A stretch of DNA of 64,000 nucleotides, from assembly GCF_039566955.1 (NCBI RefSeq), contig NZ_CP154796.1:2914001-2978000 (forward strand), written 5' to 3'. A program made the position numbers and the translations under genes. Positions within the stretch are counted from its first letter, which is position 1. Each line of letters begins with the position of its first letter. The stretch comes from Micromonospora sp. DSM 45708 (GTDB lineage: Bacteria > Actinomycetota > Actinomycetes > Mycobacteriales > Micromonosporaceae). Below the pieces are notes generated by a model. That model was not told the DNA's origin and did not search any database. It saw only the letters and a program-made list of their open reading frames with translations. This document shows positions 54,188 to 62,815 of this stretch, in pieces.

Positions 54188-55135
54188 TCAGGCGGCGGCG
54201 AACGCGTCCAGGGCGGCCACGACCCGCTCGCCGATGCCGTGGCCCTGGCCGTGCCCGCCGGACTCGACGATCTCCAGCCGGGCGTCCGGCCAGTCCTGGG
54301 TCAACCGCCACGCGATGTCGGGCGGACCGCTGACGTCCAGCCGGCCCTGCACGAGGACCCCGGGGATGCCGGTGAGCCGGCCGGCGTCGCGCAGCAACTG
54401 CCCGTCGGTCAGGAAACCCAGGTTCGCGAAGTGGTGGGTGACCAGCCGGGTGAACCCGTACCGGAACACCGGGTCGGCGTAGCGCAGGCTGGGCGCGTAC
54501 CCGCCGGCGAGCGAGACGTGCACGTCCTCCCAGTCACACCAGTCGCGCGCCGCCCGCTCCCGCACCGCCGGGTCGGGATCGTTGACCAGCCGGGCGTACG
54601 CGGCGGCCAGGTCGCCGTCCCGGTCGGCCTCGGGCACCCCGTCGCGGAAGCGCGCCCACTCCTGCGGGAACACCCGGCCCATGTCCCGGGTCACCCACTC
54701 GATCTCGCGGCGGGTGTTGGCCACCACGCTGAACAGCACCAACGCGGTGACCCGCCGCGGGTGCGCCTGCGCGTACGCCAGGGACAACGCCGAACCCCAC
54801 GACGCGCCGCACAGCAGCCACCGGTCCACGCCCAGGTGCGCGCGCAGCGCCTCCATGTCGGCCACCAGGTGGGCGGTGGTGTTCACCGACAGGTCGGTCG
54901 CCGGGTCGGCGGCCGGCGGGGTGCTGCGCCCGCAGCCACGCTGGTCGAACAGCACGACCCGGTAGGCGGCCGGGTCGAACAGCTGCCGCCACGACGCGCC
55001 GGCGCCCGAGCCGGGACCGCCGTGCACGACCAGCGCCGGCCGCCCGTCCGGATTGCCACAGGTTTCCCAGTACACGCGTTGGCCGTCGCCGACGTCCAGG
55101 TGACCCGACGCGTACGGCTCGATCGGGGGATACAT
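54188..55135 (-). CDS. pip: Proline iminopeptidase
   Basis: A 315-residue alpha/beta-hydrolase peptidase (S33 family) that removes N-terminal proline from peptides. The oxyanion motif HGGPGSG is near residue 40, the catalytic serine is in CGASWGS, and Asp/His are near the C-terminus (QGRLDVSGP and ESGGHGQ). The gene diverges from a MarR regulator gene, and a palindrome lies in the shared 51-base gap, so the MarR protein may control it. Confidence 0.9.
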   Translation of the reverse strand: MYPPIEPYASGHLDVGDGQRVYWETCGNPDGRPALVVHGGPGSGAGASWRQLFDPAAYRVVLFDQRGCGRSTPPAADPATDLSVNTTAHLVADMEALRAHLGVDRWLLCGASWGSALSLAYAQAHPRRVTALVLFSVVANTRREIEWVTRDMGRVFPQEWARFRDGVPEADRDGDLAAAYARLVNDPDPAVRERAARDWCDWEDVHVSLAGGYAPSLRYADPVFRYGFTRLVTHHFANLGFLTDGQLLRDAGRLTGIPGVLVQGRLDVSGPPDIAWRLTQDWPDARLEIVESGGHGQGHGIGERVVAALDAFAAA

Positions 55136-55162
55136 GTCCGCGGTCCTCCCACCACCGGAAAC

Positions 55163-55179
55163 AACAGCGCTGTTACATT
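55163..55179. promoter_or_regulatory. Palindromic operator with overlapping leaderless promoter (marR/pip)
   Basis: AACAGCGCTGTT (55163-55174) is a perfect 12-bp palindrome and its final T is the first base of TACATT (55174-55179), the -10 element seven bases before the MarR gene's GTG at 55187. A MarR dimer binding here would block its own promoter and could also act on the divergent pip gene. Binding is inferred from symmetry and position. Confidence 0.55.
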
Positions 55180-55186
55180 AGCGGAC

Positions 55187-55696
55187 GTGACCGCCCCCCA
55201 CCGCGACGCCCTCGGCACCCTGCTGCGCCACGTCCTGGAACTGCTCGACGGCGACGTCGCCGCCGTCCACGACCGACTCGGCCTCACCGACTACCGGCCC
55301 CGCTACTCACCCGTGGTCCGCGTCCTCGTCACCGACGGACCCCTGCCCATCCGCGACCTCGCCGAGCGCGTCGGCGTCACCCACTCCGCCGCCAGCCAGA
55401 CCGTCGCCGGCATGCGCCGCGCCGGCCTGGTCACCCTCACCCCCGGCACCGACGCCCGCCACCGCATCGTCACCCTCACCGACCGCGCCCGCGCGCTGCT
55501 GCCCGCCGTCGAAGCCGAATGGGCCGCCACCACCGCCGCCATGCGCCACCTCGACACCGAACTGCCCGTCCCGCTCGCCGACGAGCTGTACGCCGTGCTC
55601 ACCGCGCTGCGCCACCGCCCGCTGCGCGACCGCATCGCCGACACCGGGCTGCTCCCACCGGCGGGTGGGCACCCCGGGCCGGTAAGCAACGGATAG
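55187..55696 (+). CDS. MarR-family transcriptional regulator
   Basis: A 169-residue MarR-type protein. The DNA-binding helices are in IRDLAERVGVTHSAASQTVAGMRRAGLV (residues about 53-80, quoted in short parts: RDLAERVGVTHSAASQ, MRRAGLV) and the wing is DARHRIVTLT. It is divergent from proline iminopeptidase and leaderless. Its stop TAG overlaps the -10 element of the following peptide deformylase gene. Ligand unknown. Confidence 0.85.
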   Translation: MTAPHRDALGTLLRHVLELLDGDVAAVHDRLGLTDYRPRYSPVVRVLVTDGPLPIRDLAERVGVTHSAASQTVAGMRRAGLVTLTPGTDARHRIVTLTDRARALLPAVEAEWAATTAAMRHLDTELPVPLADELYAVLTALRHRPLRDRIADTGLLPPAGGHPGPVSNG

Positions 55697-55699
55697 CCT
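55694..55699 (+). promoter_or_regulatory. -10 element of a leaderless-type promoter (def)
   Basis: TAGCCT, whose first three bases are the stop of the MarR gene, ends seven bases before the ATG at 55707. No Shine-Dalgarno box is present. Confidence 0.45.
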
Positions 55700-55706
55700 T
55701 CCGGGC

Positions 55707-56216
55707 ATGACTATGCGCCCGATCCGGATCATCGGCGACCCCGTCCTGCGCACCCCCAGCGAACCGGTCACCACCTTCGACGCCGAACTCCGCGCCCTCG
55801 TCGCGGACCTGATGGACACCCTGCTCGGCGCGCCCGGCCGCGCCGGCGTCGCCGCCCCCCAGATCGGCGTCAACGCCCAGGTCTTCGTCTACGGCGCCGA
55901 CGGCCACCTCGGCCACCTCGTCAACCCCACCTTGGAACTGTCCGAGGAACTCCAGGACGACGACGAGGGCTGCCTGTCCATCCCCGGCCTCTACTTCCCG
56001 ACCCCCCGCGCGTTGCACGCCACCGCCCACGGCCACGACCAGCACGGCGAACCCCTCACCATCACCGGCAGCGGCTTCCTCGCCCGCGCCCTGCAACACG
56101 AGACCGACCACCTGCACGGCCGCCTCTACGTCGACACGCTGCGCGGCGACACCCGCCGCCGGGCGCTACGGGAGATCCGCGCCGGCCGGTTCGACTCACC
56201 CAGCCGGGCCCGCTGA
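55707..56216 (+). CDS. def: Peptide deformylase
   Basis: A 169-residue metalloenzyme that removes the formyl group from the N-terminus of new proteins. All three family motifs are visible: GVAAPQIGV (motif 1), EGCLSIPG (motif 2 with the metal Cys) and QHETDHL (motif 3, H-E-x2-D-H type). The chosen ATG follows a leaderless -10; an in-frame ATG two codons later is possible. The 3' end overlaps the convergent acetyltransferase gene by 21 bases. Confidence 0.94.
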   Translation: MTMRPIRIIGDPVLRTPSEPVTTFDAELRALVADLMDTLLGAPGRAGVAAPQIGVNAQVFVYGADGHLGHLVNPTLELSEELQDDDEGCLSIPGLYFPTPRALHATAHGHDQHGEPLTITGSGFLARALQHETDHLHGRLYVDTLRGDTRRRALREIRAGRFDSPSRAR

Positions 56217-57005
56217 CACCCCGCCCGACCCGCCGGCCACCCGCGTCAACGCGCACTCGGTGAACCCCGCGACCCGGGTGAAACCCAACCGCCCGTACAA
56301 CCGCACCGCCGCGGCGTTGTCCGCCCGCACGTTCAGCGTCACATGATCCACCGACGCCCGCAGCCGCGCGCACAACGCCGCCACCACACCCGCGCCCAGA
56401 CCACGCCCCCGCACGTCCGGATGCGTCGTCACGTTCCCCACCGCCGCCACCCGCCACCGCGGCGACCACACGTGCACCCCCGCCACCGCCACCAACCGGC
56501 CACCCTCGCGCACCCCCACATACTGGCCGGTGTCCACCATCCGCGGATCGAACCAGTTCCCCGGATACGCCACCGCGTACAACTCCCGCAACTGCGGCAG
56601 GTCCGCCCGACCCAACGGCTCACCCACCGCCGGCACCGCCGCCAACCGCACCGGATCCGTCAACACCATCCGATCGTGCGCCGCCGCGTCCGACACCCCG
56701 TACCACCGCGCCACCGTCGCCTCCAGACCAGGGGACAGGTGCGCCCACAACCGCGCCGGCAACACCGGCGCCACCGCCACCAACAACCCCGACAACGCCG
56801 CCACCCGATCCGGCGCCGCGAACGCCAACAACGTCGGCAACTCCACCCCGTGGTACAGCAACACCACCTCGTCACCCGAGCGGAACCACGACGTGTACGG
56901 CCAGAAGAAATCGTCCAGATCACCCAACTGGTACGCGTGCAACACCGGATCCCGACCCAACAACCCGGCCAGCACCGCCCGGTCATGCTCCGCCCGCACC
57001 GCCAT
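56196..57005 (-). CDS. GNAT-family N-acetyltransferase, two-domain
   Basis: A 269-residue protein with a GNAT fold in the C-terminal half: GNVTTHPDVRGRGLGAGVVAAL carries the acetyl-CoA loop R-x2-G-x-G (positions about 195-205, quoted in part: VRGRGLGAG), and VRADNAAAVRLYGRLGF is the usual last motif. The N-terminal half (LGDLDDFFWPYTSW ...) resembles the atypical N-terminal domain of two-domain GNATs. The ATG shares one base with the stop of the TSUP transporter gene upstream, so both are one operon. Substrate unknown. Confidence 0.83.
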   Translation of the reverse strand: MAVRAEHDRAVLAGLLGRDPVLHAYQLGDLDDFFWPYTSWFRSGDEVVLLYHGVELPTLLAFAAPDRVAALSGLLVAVAPVLPARLWAHLSPGLEATVARWYGVSDAAAHDRMVLTDPVRLAAVPAVGEPLGRADLPQLRELYAVAYPGNWFDPRMVDTGQYVGVREGGRLVAVAGVHVWSPRWRVAAVGNVTTHPDVRGRGLGAGVVAALCARLRASVDHVTLNVRADNAAAVRLYGRLGFTRVAGFTECALTRVAGGSGGVSAGPAG

Positions 57006-57781
57006 CACCGCACCGCCGACCACTGGTCGTAACCCAACCGCGCCACCAACGCCAGCACCACCACCAACAACACCACCCGCACGAACCCCGCACCCCGCCG
57101 CAACGCCATCCGCGCACCCACCACCGCCCCGGCCACGTTGCACACCGCCATCGCCGCCCCCAACCACCACCACACGTGCCCCGTCAGCCCGAACACCACC
57201 AGCGCCCCCAGATTCGTCCCCGCGTTCACCACCTTCGCCATCGCCGACGCGTGCACGAAATCCGCACCCACCAACGCCGTGAACACCAACACCAGAAACG
57301 TGCCCGTACCCGGACCGATCAACCCGTCGTACAACGCGACACCCAACCCCGCCACCGCCACCGCCACCACCACCCGCCACCGGGTCCGCCGCGCCGGCGA
57401 CGCCACCACCCCCAACCGCGGCCGGGCCACCACGAACACCGCCACCGCCACCAACACCACGAGCACCACCGGCCGGTACGCCCCCGCCGGCACCGCACCC
57501 GCCAACGCCGCACCCAACCCGGCCGTCACCACCGCCAACCCCGCCGCCGGACCCGCCACCGCCCAGTCCAGCTTCGTCCGCCGCGCATACGTCACCGCCG
57601 CCGTCGACGTACCGAAGATCGCCGCCAACTTGTTCGTCCCCAACGCCGTCGCCACCGGCACCCCCGGCGCCGCCAGCAACAACGCCGGCAACAGCAGCAA
57701 CCCGCCACCACCCACCACCGCGTCCACCCACCCCGCCAACGCGGCAGCGGCCAGCAACGTCGTCAACGACCCGGCATCCAC
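57005..57781 (-). CDS. TSUP (TauE/SafE) family membrane protein
   Basis: A 258-residue membrane protein of the TauE/SafE transporter family, with eight or so hydrophobic segments and the two conserved motifs: GGGLLLLPALL early and LYDGLIGPGTGTFLVLVFT in the second half. Members export or import sulfite, sulfoacetate or other small organosulfur anions. The GTG at 57781 is used. It shares one base with the acetyltransferase gene downstream. Substrate unknown. Confidence 0.85.
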   Translation of the reverse strand: MDAGSLTTLLAAAALAGWVDAVVGGGGLLLLPALLLAAPGVPVATALGTNKLAAIFGTSTAAVTYARRTKLDWAVAGPAAGLAVVTAGLGAALAGAVPAGAYRPVVLVVLVAVAVFVVARPRLGVVASPARRTRWRVVVAVAVAGLGVALYDGLIGPGTGTFLVLVFTALVGADFVHASAMAKVVNAGTNLGALVVFGLTGHVWWWLGAAMAVCNVAGAVVGARMALRRGAGFVRVVLLVVVLALVARLGYDQWSAVR

Positions 57782-57943
57782 GGCCGCATTCTGCCCACCC
57801 CGCCGCCACCGGCGGGCACCCCTGTGGCCAGCCTCACCGCCCCCGACGACGCCGCAACCACAACCCCACCGACGCCACCGCCACGAACACCAGCACCGAA
57901 CAGCACAACAGCTTCAGCATCCGCCCAGCCTGCCACCACCACG

Positions 57944-57949
57944 TAGGGT
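57944..57949 (+). promoter_or_regulatory. -10 element of a leaderless-type promoter
   Basis: TAGGGT ends six bases before the GTG at 57956. An in-frame GTG two codons earlier overlaps the expected transcription start, so the later GTG is the likelier start codon. Confidence 0.45.
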
Positions 57950-57955
57950 GTGCAG

Positions 57956-58735
57956 GTGCGCCTGGCCACCTTCAACCTGCTGCACGGCCGCTCCCTCACC
58001 GACGGGCTCGTCGACCCCGACCGACTCACCGCCGCCGTCACCGCCCTCGACGCCGACGTGCTCGCCCTCCAGGAAGTCGACCGCGACCAGACCCGCAGCG
58101 GCAAACTCGACCTCACCGCCCTCGCCGCCCACGCCCTGCACGCCGACCACCACCGCTTCGCCGCCGCCGTCGTCGGCACCCCCGGCGAACACTTCCGCCC
58201 CCTCACCCACGACGACGACGGCCACGGCGAACCCCTCTACGGCGTCGGCCTCATCAGCCGCCACCCCGTCCGCTCCTGGCAGGTCACCCGCCTACCCGCC
58301 GCGCCCGTCCGCTCACCCATCTACATCCCCGGCCCCGGCGGCGGACTCGTCCTGCTGCGCGACGAACCCCGCGTCGTCCTCGCCGCCGTCCTCGACACCC
58401 CTCACGGCCCGCTCACCGTCGCCGCCACCCACCTGTCCTTCGTCCCCGGCTGGAACGTGTGGCAACTGCGCCGCGTCGTCCGCGCCCTGCGCGCCCTACC
58501 CGCCCCGCGCATCCTGCTCGGCGACCTCAACCTCCCCGCCGGCCCCGCCGCCGCGCTGTCCCGCTGGCGCCCCCTGGCCCGCCGCCCCACCTACCCGGCC
58601 GGACAACCCCGCGTCCAGCTCGACCACATCCTCGCCGACCCCCACCACCTCGACCGGCTCCCACCCGTCACCGCCGTCGCCACGCCACCGTCCACCATCT
58701 CCGACCACCGCCCCCTCGTCGTCGACCTCGGCTGA
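57956..58735 (+). CDS. Endonuclease/exonuclease/phosphatase (EEP) family protein
   Basis: A 259-residue metal-dependent phosphodiesterase/phosphatase fold. The family motifs are VRLATFNLLHG at the start, LALQEVD, VGLISRHPV, ATHLSF, LGDLN and the C-terminal SDHRPLVV, giving the metal and catalytic residues Asn, Glu, Asp and His. It could act on DNA, lipids or inositol phosphates; substrates cannot be told from sequence. It is divergent from the TSUP gene and has a leaderless-type promoter. Confidence 0.86.
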   Translation: MRLATFNLLHGRSLTDGLVDPDRLTAAVTALDADVLALQEVDRDQTRSGKLDLTALAAHALHADHHRFAAAVVGTPGEHFRPLTHDDDGHGEPLYGVGLISRHPVRSWQVTRLPAAPVRSPIYIPGPGGGLVLLRDEPRVVLAAVLDTPHGPLTVAATHLSFVPGWNVWQLRRVVRALRALPAPRILLGDLNLPAGPAAALSRWRPLARRPTYPAGQPRVQLDHILADPHHLDRLPPVTAVATPPSTISDHRPLVVDLG

Positions 58736-58756
58736 CCAGCCGCCGACGACGCCCGG

Positions 58757-60196
58757 TCACCAGTCGTCCACGACCTCGAGCCGGACGGCTCCATCGCGGG
58801 TGCCCACGGCCAGAACGGCCCCGTCGGACGCGTACTCCACGGCGGTGACCGGACCGTACCGGCCGTCGAGAGTGTGCACCGGCAAGCCGTTACTGGCGTC
58901 GAAGATCCGCACCCGGCCGTGGCCGTCGCCCACAGCCATGCTGTTCCTGATCAGCGGATTGAACGCGACGACCGCAGGACCGGCATCGCTGCGCAGAAAA
59001 CGCACCCGACGGCCGTTACTGGCATCCCAGATGCCCGGCGGCGCGCCCGCCGCGACGACGGCAAGGGTGTTCCGGGTCAACGGGTCGAACCGGATCGACG
59101 TGACCCGCCCCGGTATCCGTTCCCCGACGCTGACGCGGGCGCCGTCGCTGCTGCTCCAGACCTCCAGGGCACCGTCGCCGCCGGCCGCCAGATCGCCCTC
59201 GTTGTGGCAGTCGAACGCCAGCGCGGTGATGTCGGCCAGCCCGGTGTGCAGTTCCCGCACGAGCCGGCCGGTGTCCGTCCGCAGGATCCGCACCGTCCCG
59301 CCCCCGCCGACGGTCGCGACGATCCCACGCCGACGCGGATCGAACGCGAAGACCATCCTGCTTCCGGCGGCCCGGCCGGCGATGCTGAGGACAGGCTTGC
59401 CGTCCGTGGTGTTCCACAGCCGCAACAAACCGTTCGTGCCGGCCGTCGCCAGCACATTGCGGTTCAGCGGATCGAACTGCACATCAGTGACCTGCTCGTC
59501 ACCGGTGACGAGAATATGGCGCCGCACGACCGTGCGGGTGTCCCAGACCTCCACCACCCCGCCCGCACCGGTCACGGCGAGATCGCCGGTGGCGAACCTG
59601 CCGAACCGGCTGACGGCCACAAGCGTCGACACTGCCGGCCCGGCGACACGGATCCCGCCGGCGGCGCCGGCCGGATCGTGGCGACCCGTCAACGCCCCGG
59701 GCCGCGGCACGCTCATACCGAACAGCACCAGGACCACCGCCGCCCCCACCCCCAGCACAGGTCGCGGCACCCGCCGCAGCAGCACAGCGCCGGCACGTGC
59801 CCGATGCCGGATCCCGGACCGGCCGCCGCCCGCGCGCGCCCCCACGACCGCCTCCTGACCGGCCGGCTGCGCTGACCCCTCCGGCACCGGATGCGGACGC
59901 GGCGACGACGGCACGGCTCGGGCGCCGCGGGACGCCGCCGCACGCGCCTGCTCCCAGCGCACGACCCACTCCGCCGGATCACCACCGCACGCCCGCACAA
60001 AGGCCTCGACCGTCTCCCACTGCGCAATGTGGTCGCCGCCCGCGGCTTCGGCCAACGCGGTCCGGGAACGCCCGGTCCGGCGAGCCATCTGCAGATACTT
60101 CGGAGACCCGGCGGCGACCCGCAAGGCACGCAACTGCATCGCGAAGGCGGCGGCGGGCCCGGACGACGCATCAAGCGGACGCTCCGTACGCGACAT
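58757..60196 (-). CDS. HTH-TM-WD40 beta-propeller protein
   Basis: A 479-residue protein with an N-terminal helix-turn-helix-like domain (residues about 10-80; GSPKYLQMARRTGRSRTALAEA), one transmembrane helix (about 148-165) and seven or so WD40-type repeats forming a beta-propeller (about 195-475; VEVWDTR, LRLWNTTDG, VEVWSSSDG-type blades). The inside-out layout suggests that DNA or protein binding inside the cell is linked to an external propeller. The ATG at 60196 follows a G-run. It is divergent from a secreted peptidoglycan-binding protein gene 117 bases away, a possible functional partner. Confidence 0.8.
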   Translation of the reverse strand: MSRTERPLDASSGPAAAFAMQLRALRVAAGSPKYLQMARRTGRSRTALAEAAGGDHIAQWETVEAFVRACGGDPAEWVVRWEQARAAASRGARAVPSSPRPHPVPEGSAQPAGQEAVVGARAGGGRSGIRHRARAGAVLLRRVPRPVLGVGAAVVLVLFGMSVPRPGALTGRHDPAGAAGGIRVAGPAVSTLVAVSRFGRFATGDLAVTGAGGVVEVWDTRTVVRRHILVTGDEQVTDVQFDPLNRNVLATAGTNGLLRLWNTTDGKPVLSIAGRAAGSRMVFAFDPRRRGIVATVGGGGTVRILRTDTGRLVRELHTGLADITALAFDCHNEGDLAAGGDGALEVWSSSDGARVSVGERIPGRVTSIRFDPLTRNTLAVVAAGAPPGIWDASNGRRVRFLRSDAGPAVVAFNPLIRNSMAVGDGHGRVRIFDASNGLPVHTLDGRYGPVTAVEYASDGAVLAVGTRDGAVRLEVVDDW

Positions 60197-60313
60197 GCCC
60201 CCAGCGTGCCGATAGGCCGTCGCCCCGCGCAATAGACCGTCGCCGCCGCCGACGGCCACACCGCGGCATACAACCGGTGGAACCTGACCGACAAACGTCA
60301 TCGAGGAGCACCG

Positions 60314-60736
60314 ATGCGCCGATCCCCACGGCTGCTGCACGCCGCCGCAGCACTTGCCCTCTCCACGTCCGCCCTGACCGCCCTGACCAGCACGACCGCC
60401 CACGCCGCGCTGCCCAACTGCAACCAGTGGGCGACGAACTGGGGTAACGAACCCAGGCCGAGGATCCCCACCTACGGCAGCGGCAACTGGGACTGTGTGA
60501 TGGGCTCCGGAAACGTCTCAGAAGGCGTGTGGGCCCTGCAATACACCATGAAGTACTGCTACGAGCAGAACATCACCGTCGACAAGGTGTTCGGAGCCCA
60601 GACCCGCTCGGCGCTGATCAACGTACAACGCCAGGTCGGCGCCACAGCCGACGGCGTCTACGGCCCCGCCACCCGATCCCGGATGCAATGGGCCCGCGCC
60701 ACAGGACCCGACAACAGCTGCATCCCCGTCGGCTGA
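60314..60736 (+). CDS. Secreted peptidoglycan-binding protein
   Basis: A 140-residue exported protein. The signal peptide (MRRSPRLLHAAAALALSTSA to AHAA) is followed by a short region with Cys36 and Cys61 and a C-terminal PG_binding_1 domain (VWALQYTMKYC ... VFGAQTRSALINVQRQVGATADGVYGPATRSRMQWA). The Phe-Gly and Tyr-Gly pairs and the double repeat of this fold are clear. Four cysteines could form two disulfides. It lacks an enzymatic domain, so it probably anchors or modulates cell-wall enzymes. A terminator follows. Confidence 0.87.
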   Translation: MRRSPRLLHAAAALALSTSALTALTSTTAHAALPNCNQWATNWGNEPRPRIPTYGSGNWDCVMGSGNVSEGVWALQYTMKYCYEQNITVDKVFGAQTRSALINVQRQVGATADGVYGPATRSRMQWARATGPDNSCIPVG

Positions 60737-60769
60737 GGCACACCGCCGCCGCGAAACACACCCTGCCCC

Positions 60770-60798
60770 GGCCCGCCGGCCGCCACGACCGGCGGGCC
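60770..60798. terminator. Hairpin between convergent genes
   Basis: A 10-bp stem (GGCCCGCCGG with CCGGCGGGCC) and nine-base loop lie between the stop of the peptidoglycan-binding protein gene and the end of folD on the other strand. Confidence 0.6.
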
Positions 60799-60806
60799 CG
60801 CCCATG

Positions 60807-61697
60807 TCACCCCAACCCCACCCGCCGCCGCGCCGCCTGCACCGCGTTACGGAACAACATCGCCACCGTCGTCGGACCCACCCCGCCCACCCGCGGCGTG
60901 ATCGCACCCGCCACCGCGGCACACGACTCGTCCACATCCGGCAACAACCGCCGCCCCTCGTACCGCACCCCACCACCGACCACCACCGCACCCGGACGCA
61001 CATGCTCCGGCCGCACGATCCCCGGCACCCCCGCCGCCGCCACCAGGATCTCCGCCCGCCGCGTGTACCGAGGCCAGTCCGCCACCCCCGTGTGCACCAC
61101 CGTCACCGCCGCGTTCGCCGTCGGCCGCTTCTGCGCCAACAACATCGCCAACGGCCGACCCAACGTCGCACCCCGACCCAGCACCACCACCTCCCGACCC
61201 GACACCGGCACCCCGTGGAACGCCAACAACGCCTCGATCCCCGCCGGCGTACACGGCAACGGACCCGGCAACCCCAACGCCAACCGGCCCATGTTCACCG
61301 GATGCATCCCGTCCACGTCCTTGTCCGGATCCACCACCGCCAACGCCCGGTCGTAATCCAGACCCCCCGGAATCGGATGCTGCACCAACACCCCGTGCAC
61401 CCCGGAATCGGCGTTGAAATCCGCCACCACCGCATGCAGGTCCGCCTGCGACGCCGACGCCGGCAAATGCACGTGCGGCGACGCGAACCCCAACGCCGCC
61501 GCCTGCCGCTGCTTGATCCGGATGTAACCCGCGCTCGCGTCGTCGTCACCCACCAGCACCGTCGCCAACGCCGGCGTCACCCCCACCGCGCGCAGCTCCG
61601 CCACCGACGCGGCCACCTCACCCAACACCCGCTCCGCCACCGGCCCACCCGGCAACAACCGCGCCGACGAACCCGCGACCACCGAAGAAGAAGACAT
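60807..61697 (-). CDS. folD: Bifunctional methylenetetrahydrofolate dehydrogenase/cyclohydrolase
   Basis: A 296-residue enzyme that interconverts methylene- and formyl-tetrahydrofolate via methenyl-THF, using NADP. The Y-x3-K motif is in GYIRIKQRQ, the active-site Asp/Pro region in VDGMHPVNMGRL and the cofactor loop in GRGATLGRPLAMLL, where the common GRS is GRG. The C-terminal GGVGPTTVAMLF is typical. The ATG at 61697 is used. A ZTP riboswitch lies directly upstream, tying its expression to the level of 10-formyl-THF. Confidence 0.93.
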   Translation of the reverse strand: MSSSSVVAGSSARLLPGGPVAERVLGEVAASVAELRAVGVTPALATVLVGDDDASAGYIRIKQRQAAALGFASPHVHLPASASQADLHAVVADFNADSGVHGVLVQHPIPGGLDYDRALAVVDPDKDVDGMHPVNMGRLALGLPGPLPCTPAGIEALLAFHGVPVSGREVVVLGRGATLGRPLAMLLAQKRPTANAAVTVVHTGVADWPRYTRRAEILVAAAGVPGIVRPEHVRPGAVVVGGGVRYEGRRLLPDVDESCAAVAGAITPRVGGVGPTTVAMLFRNAVQAARRRVGLG

Positions 61698-61713
61698 GCG
61701 ACACCTCGCCCGC

Positions 61714-61792
61714 GGAGGCCCAGGCGGTCGACCCCCACGACGAGCTCCCCGATGGTTCACCCATCCCCGTGCCGCCAGTCGCGTCCCCCTCA
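61714..61792 (-). promoter_or_regulatory. ZTP (pfl) riboswitch upstream of folD
   Basis: Read on the minus strand, the leader contains CGCGACTGGCGG, the pairing stretch ATGGGTGAACCATC, GGGGAGC and, near its 3' end, CCGCCTGGGC. These are the hallmark elements of the pfl motif, which senses ZTP/ZMP and switches on folate one-carbon genes. It begins at the end of the upstream nucleotidyltransferase gene and ends about 17 bases before the folD start. Confidence 0.92.
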
Positions 61793-62815
61793 CCCTGCCA
61801 CAGCCCGCGCCACGATCGCATCCACCACCGACTGCCACCCCGGCAACGACGCCAACACCGCATCCGCCCGCCGCCGCCGATCCGCCACCGACACCACCTG
61901 AAGATCCGCCAACACCGCCACCAACCCCGGCCGCAACGCCCGCTCCCGCTCCGGCGCCACCACCCCCAACACCACCAGACACCGCGCGTACGTCACCACC
62001 ACCCAGAACATCGCCTCCCGGTGCCGCCCCGCCGCCACCAACGCCGCACCACCGTCGAACACCACCGGCCGCCCCGCCACGCTCAGATCCGCCCCGAACG
62101 CGAACCCCTCCCGCGGCAGCCCCGCCACCTCGTCGAACACCACCGCCAAACTCGCCAGATGCTCCCGCACCCGCCCCGCGCCCACCCCACCGCCGTCCAC
62201 CGCCGCCAGCAACCCCGCATACCGCCCACCGAACCCGAACCGCGTCAACACCTCCGACGCCCGCACGAACCGCCGCCGCACCGTCGGATCCACCAACCCC
62301 GCCACCGCCGGCCACACCGCCAACAGCGACGTCGGGAACACCCACGCCAACACCTGCTCCGCGAGCGGCGCCCCGGCGTCCAGCACCCGCAACCCACCCT
62401 CGATCCGCCGCCGCACCCCCGCACAGCGCCGCCGCACCCACACCGGATCCGCGTACCCCGCCGCCACCCGCCGCCGCACCGCCGCCAGCCGCCCCGACGG
62501 ATCCGCGATCACCGCGTCGCGACGGAACATCGGCGCGAACACCCACGACCCCAGCACGTCCTCCGGCTCACCCACCTCCGCCCAGGTGACCGAGCTGACC
62601 TCCAACAGCACCCCCCGATGCACGAACTTGCCCACCTTCACACCGGCGGACTCCCGCACCAACAGCACGTCCACGTCCGACCACACCGGCAGCTCCGCGT
62701 CATCCGGCAACCCCACCGTCGAGCCGCTGAACAACGCCCCCTCCACCGACGGATCCGTACGCATCCGCTCCCGCACCCAGCCGACCGCCACCGCCCGCGC
62801 CGCATCCACCCGCAT
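61790..62815 (-). CDS. Nucleotidyltransferase-domain protein
   Basis: A 341-residue protein with a minimal nucleotidyltransferase motif near the N-terminus: LFSGSTVGLPDDAELPVWSD followed by VDVLL, giving the G-S and D-x-D residues (about 29-50). The rest is largely helical and Arg/Ala-rich, with some resemblance to aminoglycoside or kanamycin nucleotidyltransferases. It is in the same direction as folD and ends at the start of the ZTP riboswitch. The ATG at 62815 (MRVDAA) is the likely start. Substrate unknown. Confidence 0.75.
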   Translation of the reverse strand: MRVDAARAVAVGWVRERMRTDPSVEGALFSGSTVGLPDDAELPVWSDVDVLLVRESAGVKVGKFVHRGVLLEVSSVTWAEVGEPEDVLGSWVFAPMFRRDAVIADPSGRLAAVRRRVAAGYADPVWVRRRCAGVRRRIEGGLRVLDAGAPLAEQVLAWVFPTSLLAVWPAVAGLVDPTVRRRFVRASEVLTRFGFGGRYAGLLAAVDGGGVGAGRVREHLASLAVVFDEVAGLPREGFAFGADLSVAGRPVVFDGGAALVAAGRHREAMFWVVVTYARCLVVLGVVAPERERALRPGLVAVLADLQVVSVADRRRRADAVLASLPGWQSVVDAIVARAVAG

